DNA of 64,000 bases from Buxus sempervirens (Eukaryota > Streptophyta > Magnoliopsida > Buxales > Buxaceae), in the NCBI GenBank assembly GCA_947561395.2, contig OX387192.1, positions 36,477,520 through 36,541,519 of the forward strand. Reading direction: 5' to 3'. The position numbers were made by a program, and so were the translations under genes. This document shows positions 57,137 through 64,000 of this stretch, in pieces (position 1 is the first letter of the stretch; each line of letters begins with the position of its first letter). The notes below the pieces were generated by a model. That model did no database searches. It was not told the origin of the DNA and saw only the letters and a program-made list of their open reading frames with translations.

Positions 57137-58269
57137 ATGGCAGCTCTATTCACCTTGTTCTTCTCAGTCTTGTTGATGTTCTGGCCCTTAAGCAACTTTG
57201 CCTACCTTGGGGTATGTTACCCTACATGTGGACCGACTTATCCCCCAGATGCAATTGCTATTCATCCTGGAGACATTGATTTAATGCAGTTTCCTTTGAA
57301 CCTAGAGTACTTAGAAGCAGAATTGTTCTTGTGGGGAGCTGTGGGTCATGGCCTCGACACATTTGCGCCAGAGCTAGTTATAGGTGGGCCACCTCCCATT
57401 GGAGTCAAGAAGGCCAACCTTGACTATCTAACACAAAATATCATCTATGAATTTGGCTTGCAGGAAGTTGGTCATCTCAGGTTCTCTTCCTCTCTTTCCC
57501 GCTCTCCCTCCCCCTTTTATCTCTTTCTGTACTTAACAAAATCTTTAATGTCTTCTTTGGTATGGAGTCCAGGGCTCTTATAATGACTGTTGGCGCAATT
57601 CCAAGGCCGGCCATGGATTTAAGTGCTTGCAATTTCGCAAAATTTATGGACGAGGCATTCGGGTGCCAATTGGTTCCTCCCTTTGATCCTTACCGTGACA
57701 GTCTGAGTTACATGCTGGGGTCTTACATAATCCCATACATGGGACTTGTAGGTTATGTGGGTACAAATCCATTTTTAAATGGCTACAAGACTAAGAGGGT
57801 AAGGACACACAACAGAATCTCCCTGTGAGAAAACAATTATATCATTAGATTTCTGATAACGGGCAATGCATGCATGTTGTTGCAGCTATTGGCAGGTCTG
57901 TTGGGTGTTGAATCCGGCCAAGACGCGCTCATACGAACGTATCTGTATGAACGAGCTGAAGAAGTTGTGTACCCATACAACTGCACAGTTGCTGAGTTCA
58001 CCATTCGCATCTCCGAGCTGCGGAACCGACTGGCGTGTTGTGGGATCAAGGACGAGGGTATCATCGTTCCATTAGAGCTAGGAGCAGAGAATAAGACCAC
58101 GAATAATGCATTATCAGCTGATGCCAATTCTCTCTCCTACGCACAAACGGCCGCAGAGATATTAAGGGTTGTGTATGACACCGGTGACGAGCACATTCCG
58201 GGGGGATTCTACCCCGAAGGAGGAAATGGAAGGATTGCCAGGGAATTCCTTAAGAAGCCTCGACACTAA
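57137..58269 (+). CDS. Desiccation-related protein PCC13-62-like (ferritin-like domain)
   Basis: Exons 57137-57480, 57573-57798 and 57886-58269 give 317 aa. The first ~25 residues (MAALFTLFFSVLLMFWPLSNFA) form a signal peptide, so the product is probably secreted to the cell wall or vacuole. The body is the ferritin-like fold of the PCC13-62 family: DIDLMQFPLNLEYLEAELFL, GHGLDTFAPEL, YEFGLQEVGHLR (Glu and His candidates for a di-iron-like site), DPYRDSLSYMLGSYIIPYMG, LLGVESGQDALIRTYLYERA and GFYPEGGNGRIA. The family was described in resurrection plants, where its members rise during drying; related genes are present in non-resurrection plants and seeds. The biochemical role is not settled. 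Confidence 0.93.
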
Positions 58270-59674
58270 TTTTAGCTATGATTTCCTTACAAAGCCTTAA
58301 AAGATAATATGTTTTCAGATATTTCCTTTTAGCCTAAAATACTTGTAGTTTGCATTCTGGTTATGTTGAACGCTTTCCGTGCACATCATATATAAGCATT
58401 GGGAGCCAAATAACAATGGATCCTTTAGAGATTCCAACAAGTCAGCCTTTGTAAAGATCGTATCAGTTCATGTAAGATATAATAATCAAGCCTGAAGTTC
58501 TCTGGTATCGTCAATAACTTGCTTTTCTGTTCTCTCTTGATCTAAATAAACCGGCCGCTTTCTTCTGAACAATCCTTACTAAACGACTTTATGTATAACA
58601 TGAAGCTTTACCCATCTTAAGGCCTTTTAAATTCAGAATTGAAAACCGGTTACCAGCGCACCACATCATTGTAAACTTAGAGTGAAGTTTCAAATCCTTG
58701 GTCCTCTTAACCGTTTAATCAGCCTCCACATCTTGGCTAGCAGGATGTAAAGAAAATCTATCAAACTCATGATCTTCATATCAGACATCATAAAGGTGGA
58801 TCAGGCCCTGAGCGTCTAAAGAATCTCATCATCCTTTTCCAGGATTGATTTGGTCACTGTAGTGTTACCAACTATTGCCCAAGCAAAAGATTGTTTCGAG
58901 GGGTTCAGCTCCCATTTCGTTGATCTGGTCAATAATCAATTATCACATGAAAGCGATCATGCATTTGCCACTGCTTTAGGTTGGGTGGTTTGCAAATCCT
59001 GCACAACCAAGTTCCCTTTTGTTACATCATTTAAGACCCCTGCCCCTGTTATCCACCACAACACCGTTCATTCACTTACCTCCAAGGGAGTGCAGCATCA
59101 AAGAAAACTCACAAGCTGGAGTAAGGACTAATTTGAAAGACCACACAGAGTCTTCAGCTATGGAGGCAGGGAAATAGGCTTAGAACCAAGGTCAGCAGGT
59201 CTTAAAGACCAACTCTCTCGACATTTTATCACCATCCTAGGTGCTCTTTAGAAAAAAACAAGGAATGCAATACAGGTACGAATTTTTTTTCCAAGCCACG
59301 AGCACCAGAGGATGCGTTGGTGCTAAGCCTGGTTTGTTTGAGGTTTCAAAAAGCACCTTATTATCCTCATGCCTCAATCATGTAGTGCTGGTTATACACA
59401 TAACCAAAAACCTGCTCAACATGTCTCCATGGCACAAATCAAGTGGTTCCATGGCACGCACCAATAACCAATAAATAAGACCTATAGATGTACTATCTGA
59501 ATGAGGGGTTTTTAGAAACCGTATTAGAATCTCATCCACGTTTCCAATCAATTTCAAGCAGTTGAAAACAGTCTTAAATATAAATCATAATCCTAGCAAG
59601 TCTAAGTTCTATACCATCATCCTCTGGAAACCTATTGTTGAATAACAAAACCACCAAAATTGCAAATCATTCTT
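58270..59674. other. Convergent spacer between the desiccation-related and RPS21 genes
   Basis: This contains two 3' UTRs. Open stretches at 58850-59131 and 59241-59474 lack recognisable domains or clear splice support and are not called as genes. Confidence 0.5.
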
Positions 59675-61287
59675 CTACTGTTGTCGTACTTCAACTCTCT
59701 TCTTTTGCCAGAGACGATCAACTGAACTGTCAGCATCACCCTGCAAATAAAAAACAAACATTGATAACAAAGTTAGAAGCCCTCAAGGTTAGCTAAACGA
59801 GCGGTCTCAATTGTCAGGATGAGTAAATAAAATGATCAAAAAATGAGAATTTGCATCTGCTGCTATTGAAAGTTGAACTACATAAATCAAAAAATGTAAA
59901 AATTTTGTAAACAATAATGGTAACATAAGCCGGAAAACATCCATCAAGTGAGTAAACAAGGATATAAGTCACTAAGTTCATGCCAAGTGGCAACATATTC
60001 CACTACAAATTTTCGTGGAAAATAAACATAAAAGTAATTAGTCAAGATTTCCACCCGGCATACCAAGAGTTCAATAAGCCACCTTTTTTTTTTCTTTTGA
60101 TATGATTGCCAGATAAATCAATTTTTTGGTTCCAAATTATTACCCCTTTTGGCGTTGTAGCCAAATGAAAATAATATTGAATGCCTATCCAGTGTCACAT
60201 ATAAGTAATATAAACAAAAAAAAATTTACAAAATGCACATTCAATCTCCCAAAAAGCACCAAAACCGTAACTCAGCATCTCTAACTGATTAGACACAAGC
60301 TACAAAGAGACCATACGTACAAAGTAATGTGCCACTACCAAGCCTTGGGAAAAAAATATACGACATCACATAAGAATAGTTCATATGGTTGTGCAAAAAA
60401 TTTCCAACAAAGAGTTCATTGTCATAGAACATTCAAAAAAATACGCAAGGATAGAACTATTAGGTTCTTTCACATTTTTCTAGAATTTTCCATATTCTAA
60501 AATCGTATCTAGCAGTAGTAATAGGTGAAAAAGTAAGAAGCTTTAAAGACTAAAACAAAGCAGAATATAGAAAGATCAAATAGTCACATACGACACGGTA
60601 TAAAAAACCCTACAAAGTCGAATATTGAATTTATTGAGGCACAACTCACGATCATAATCATTATCACTCAATAAATAAGCTAGATAAAATGGATAAATTG
60701 ATGTAAAAGTGTAAGGAAATACATCAATTAGACTCAATAATTAACATCCATAGACCAATCAACTACTATCATTTCTATAGGGTTGAAATATCATATAAAA
60801 TAAAACAAATAATACATGTTATGTGTGTATATTGAAACTATTAAAAGGACTCAAACTACCCCAGATACACAAGCAATAACTATAAATCCAAATTGGCATT
60901 GCAACACCAAATAGCATATTCCCAGAACAACTATATACAACTATGATTGCAAGTTACCACTGCCGAGAAAAGTATAACAATTATTCAGAACATATTCACA
61001 AACATGAAAACAAACCTGAGCTCGGATGAAGCCACATAGAGCAAAGGTGGAGAAGTGGCCTGTATACATGCCATTCTCATCCAAATGTCCAATGTTAATC
61101 TGGACAGATGCATGGTCCTTGGAAGTAATGAGGCGGTTTGTGGCGGAACTGCAATTACAGAAGTTGTAAAAGGTGCCATTCATTCTTAATTTAAGAGGAC
61201 AACGATTAATAATGTTGAAAAAATCAGTTTTCCGTACCATTTCCGCGGGATGTATAAATCCATGTTCTTCCCCTCGTCGTTCTGCAT
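59675..61287 (-). CDS. RPS21: 40S ribosomal protein S21e
   Basis: Coding exons 61238-61287, 61016-61148 and 59675-59740 on the minus strand give 82 aa, the full family length. [20 protein letters not shown] begins the protein; the rest includes [36 protein letters not shown] and [14 protein letters not shown]. The codon split at TG|T restores the conserved Cys of PRKCSATNR. It is a structural protein of the small cytosolic subunit. A leader intron is likely at 61332-61969 (donor CTCTCTG|GTAATCC, acceptor TGAATTAG|GTGTTT), common in plant ribosomal protein genes. Intron 2 is 1.3 kb and holds nothing recognisable. Confidence 0.96.
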
Positions 61288-62044
61288 TATGACGGATTGT
61301 TTGGACCGCTTTGAACAACGAGATAAAACACCTAATTCAGAAAAATCAAACAAGTCCAATTTCGATCAAACAACAATAAGGAATAGTTATTCTCGGCATT
61401 CTTGCTTTTGATTTAGACTCTTATATCCAAAATCAAGCTTTTAAAACTAAAATCAACTAATGCAGTAAAACAATCCCTGTTTCTGAACATCCCAACAGTA
61501 ATAACAAATCAATGCACACCACAAAACATGATGAAACGCTAGCGGAAAAAAGGTATGGAAATCAACAACAGATTTAGATAATTTTAACTTACGTATCAAA
61601 ATTCTCCTAAACCAAACAAGAATTTAGAGGCTTAAAAACGACCGCCAATTCCAAACCAAACCTCATATACAGAAATCGCAATCGAGAATGACAAAGAAAC
61701 AAATTAGGCATTGCCTTTCCATCGATTCATCACCGCAGATATTGCGTCAAAATTAAAGGGTGGAAAATAACTCAAAGAAGAGGTAACCATTCATCTAATA
61801 AACCCTGGATACACAGAGAAAATTTTCGCAGAAGGTATTTAAAAAAAAAAAAGGCAACTCCAATCCTCGATTCATATGGTATGGGAGAAAGAAACATGGA
61901 GATCAGCATAAACTTTATTGAATCAAATCAATGAAGACCACTTCCAGGGAGATTGGTGTTGAGGATTACCAGAGAGAAGAACGAGCTTGTTACGCGCGAC
62001 GGCGGCGACGGCGGCGACGACAACGAGCACTCTAGGGCTTGTAG

Positions 62045-62069
62045 TTTATAAATCCCAGGAAAACCCTAA
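62045..62069 (-). promoter_or_regulatory. RPS21 core promoter: TATA box and telo box
   Basis: TTTATAAA lies at 62045-62052, and AAACCCTAA (plus-strand reading) at 62061-62069 is a telo box, the element typical of plant ribosomal protein promoters. Both sit immediately upstream of the inferred leader exon that starts near 62040 and ends at the donor at 61970. Confidence 0.65.
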
Positions 62070-62194
62070 CTCCGGTGCGTTTTAACCAAAAGACAAAATT
62101 GCCCCTATTCCTAAGAACAGAACGAGGAAAAAGTGGATATTTACAGTTTAACCCCTTAAGGTTTCCTCATTCTCACATTCCTCCGTGGGGTTTC

Positions 62195-62353
62195 TAAAAG
62201 GATTGAGATCATCTGCTTGGCACCCAGCAGCCGATGGGTGCTGGCCACATCACCACCAGCCCCTGACACAAGCACATGATTTTTCATGTGGAGGTGATGT
62301 GGCCAGCACCCATTGGCTGCTGGGTGCCCAGCAGATGATCTGAATCCTTCTAA
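62195..62353. mobile_element. Foldback (MITE-like) element upstream of RPS21
   Basis: Arms 62195-62253 and 62291-62353 are inverted copies with only a few mismatches (for example GATCATCTGCT, GGCACCCAGCAGCC and ATGGGTGCTGGCCACATCAC on the left). They are separated by a loop of about 37 nt. The near identity indicates a recent insertion. No target duplication was assigned. It lies about 125 bp beyond the telo box. Confidence 0.85.
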
Positions 62354-64000
62354 AATATCAATTTATTACTTAAGATTTTTTGTATATAACAATCTCTTTT
62401 TTTTAAAGGTTTAATAATCATAACTGAGAAAGTGTTAATTGACATATTCGACTTTATCTCGCTCTATCAAAAATCTTATTTCTAGTTAATCTACGTTTTG
62501 TAAGTCTTGTTTTATATACCCGTTCTTGTCTTTTTAGGACTTCCTCTTATAAGCTAGGCCTTTCAATACGTATACTTTTGTACCTTCTTATAAGTATATC
62601 TCTAGGTCTTTGTTTTATATAATCAAACTATTTTAATCTACTCTTCTCTGTTTTGCCACTTAATCAACATTGTTAAAATTTTAATGGTCAAACCTTTATA
62701 GGGAGAGATTGGTACACATAGCAAACTTTAAGTTTGTAAATTGTTATTTATAAAACCTCAAGGGTGAAAATTTTAAATATCCTAAAAAAAAAAAAGAGAG
62801 AGAGAGAAACAAAAACTAGTGACTAAAAGGCTGCGTGAGTGGAGAAGATGTAAAAATGATTTGAAGCCATTAATAAGTTGGAAAACAAAGTTAGAGACTT
62901 GATGATTGAAAAAAGAAAAGAAGGAACGTTTAAGATAGAAGGTTTAGACAGAAAAATAAGCCTGTTGAAAGATGGTTAACGATAAGTTCTTGCGAGTTAA
63001 TCATAGTGAGAGCCAACAAATTAAAGGATGAAACCCATGCTGAGTAACAAGTGCAGTACTGCAATTGTAAAAGAGGATACGAGTAATTGTTTGAGACATA
63101 TATCTAAGGGTTTAAAAATAATAAAAGTGTATTTTTGAAAAATATACATGTATAAATACATGGAGGAAAAGCTAATGTATGATTGTAAGCTTTAGAAATT
63201 AAATTGAGCTATTGACCCTACTTTTTATGATATCATGGTCGGAAGAAATGACCTTAGTTTATGACAGCAAAATCACTACTGAAAGCAGAGGTGTAAATTT
63301 AATATGGGGCCAACTGAATTGGAAAGGTCATATAGTACTGCTCCATTTCCATGCTTGCTTTGCATTTGTCTTGCAAATCATAATGATGTTCCAGATAATA
63401 AAACATGCATATAAGTCATGCTTCGAATTTCTCATTTTGATTGGTATCCCATTGAGGATTGTCTCGAAACTTGCGAGTTGAATCATGTACACAAATGTGT
63501 GTGTATATATATATATATATATTTATGTATTTATACATGTATTCGTCTTATAGGAACCACTCTGAAGTTTTAATGGGGCTCGGTTTATGAATATGTTATT
63601 CCCAGCTGTATTCGATATTCTTTCACGTTTAGGTGGATTTGTGTTCAATAGAAAAATGGAGATAGGGCCGGGGATTTCTAAACCAATCCACAAACCTGCT
63701 CGAATCCAACCCAATTGAACGGAGCTGGGTTGATCCATTTATTAATTGGGTTGGGTTGAGTTTCAGATCTTCTCAACCCATCTGAAAACAGGTCAACCCA
63801 AGTCCAACCCACTAGCCAATTGGGCACCCCTTTAACTTTTATGTGTCTTTTTTTTTTTGGAAAAATTGATTATTAATGATACGTTTTTCAAAATAATTCA
63901 AATTCAGCCCGCTAATTCTTAAAAATTGAGAATTAGTAATACTTTATTCAAATAATTAGGATTAAGTGTCATTTTACTATTCATGAAAATTTTCTTCCAA
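62354..64000. other. Distal spacer at the window's end
   Basis: No gene is supported. The region is AT-rich with a (TA)n tract near 63503-63522. An AACCCA/TGGGTT-rich block at about 63660-63830 ends in GGGCACCCC and resembles a hAT-type MITE remnant, but its left end was not found. Confidence 0.5.

Noticed and set aside
58850-59131. 93-codon open frame with a Cys-containing sequence
   Set aside because: No recognisable domain, no splice partners and no coding signature; possibly chance or an unannotated non-coding transcript.

Overview
This is a nuclear chromosome segment from a flowering plant. Nearly every gene is split by short AT-rich GT-AG introns. The gene families are plant-typical: phi-class glutathione transferases, a PLS-class pentatricopeptide repeat protein, H2A with a KSPKK tail, a heavy-metal-associated isoprenylated protein and a desiccation-related ferritin-like protein. 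Introns and spacers carry RTE and L1 LINEs, copia, hAT and Helitron pieces. The exact species cannot be read from the sequence; a woody or early-diverging dicot would fit the long TE-filled introns, but that is only an impression.

Layout: (1) 585-10080 (+), a PWWP-domain chromatin protein of about 1,296 aa, split by a 5.6 kb intron full of nested LINE debris. (2) 11426-16917 (+), an ATG18/WIPI autophagy beta-propeller with a copia fragment and a SINE-like element in intron 1. (3) 17967-25891, three phi-class GST genes (one -, two +) with identical three-exon structure, separated by a hAT element and several other repeats. (4) 26138-28540 (-), histone H2A.W, an intronless PPR gene and tRNA-Gly(CCC) in a compact block. 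(5) 30068-32710 (+), a small unrecognised coiled-coil protein with tandemly duplicated 33-nt exons. (6) 34344-36340 (-), a decayed 5'-truncated L1 LINE. (7) 39073-40176 (+), a HIPP metallochaperone-like gene. (8) 42504-47853 (-), an eight-exon AlaX-type alanyl-tRNA editing protein. (9) 50863-55322 (+), a 299-aa bifunctional methylenetetrahydrofolate dehydrogenase/cyclohydrolase with a GC-AG intron and a decayed tandem copy of its last exon. (10) 57137-58269 (+), a PCC13-62-like desiccation-related protein. (11) 59675-61287 (-), ribosomal protein S21e with a leader intron, a telo-box/TATA promoter and a recent-looking foldback element just upstream.

The genes are independent housekeeping and stress loci. 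The only evident local relationship is the GST cluster. Exon boundaries were assembled by hand from splice signals, reading-frame phase and family conservation, and every gene model closes in frame. I found no operon, CRISPR array or clearly novel multi-gene system. The most interesting signals are small-scale: the 119-bp tandem duplication that makes hybrid exons encoding an 11-residue repeat, several recognisable non-autonomous transposons with intact termini, a dispersed ~155-bp repeat in three places, and four loci of GGT/ACC-rich sequence that look like one family.
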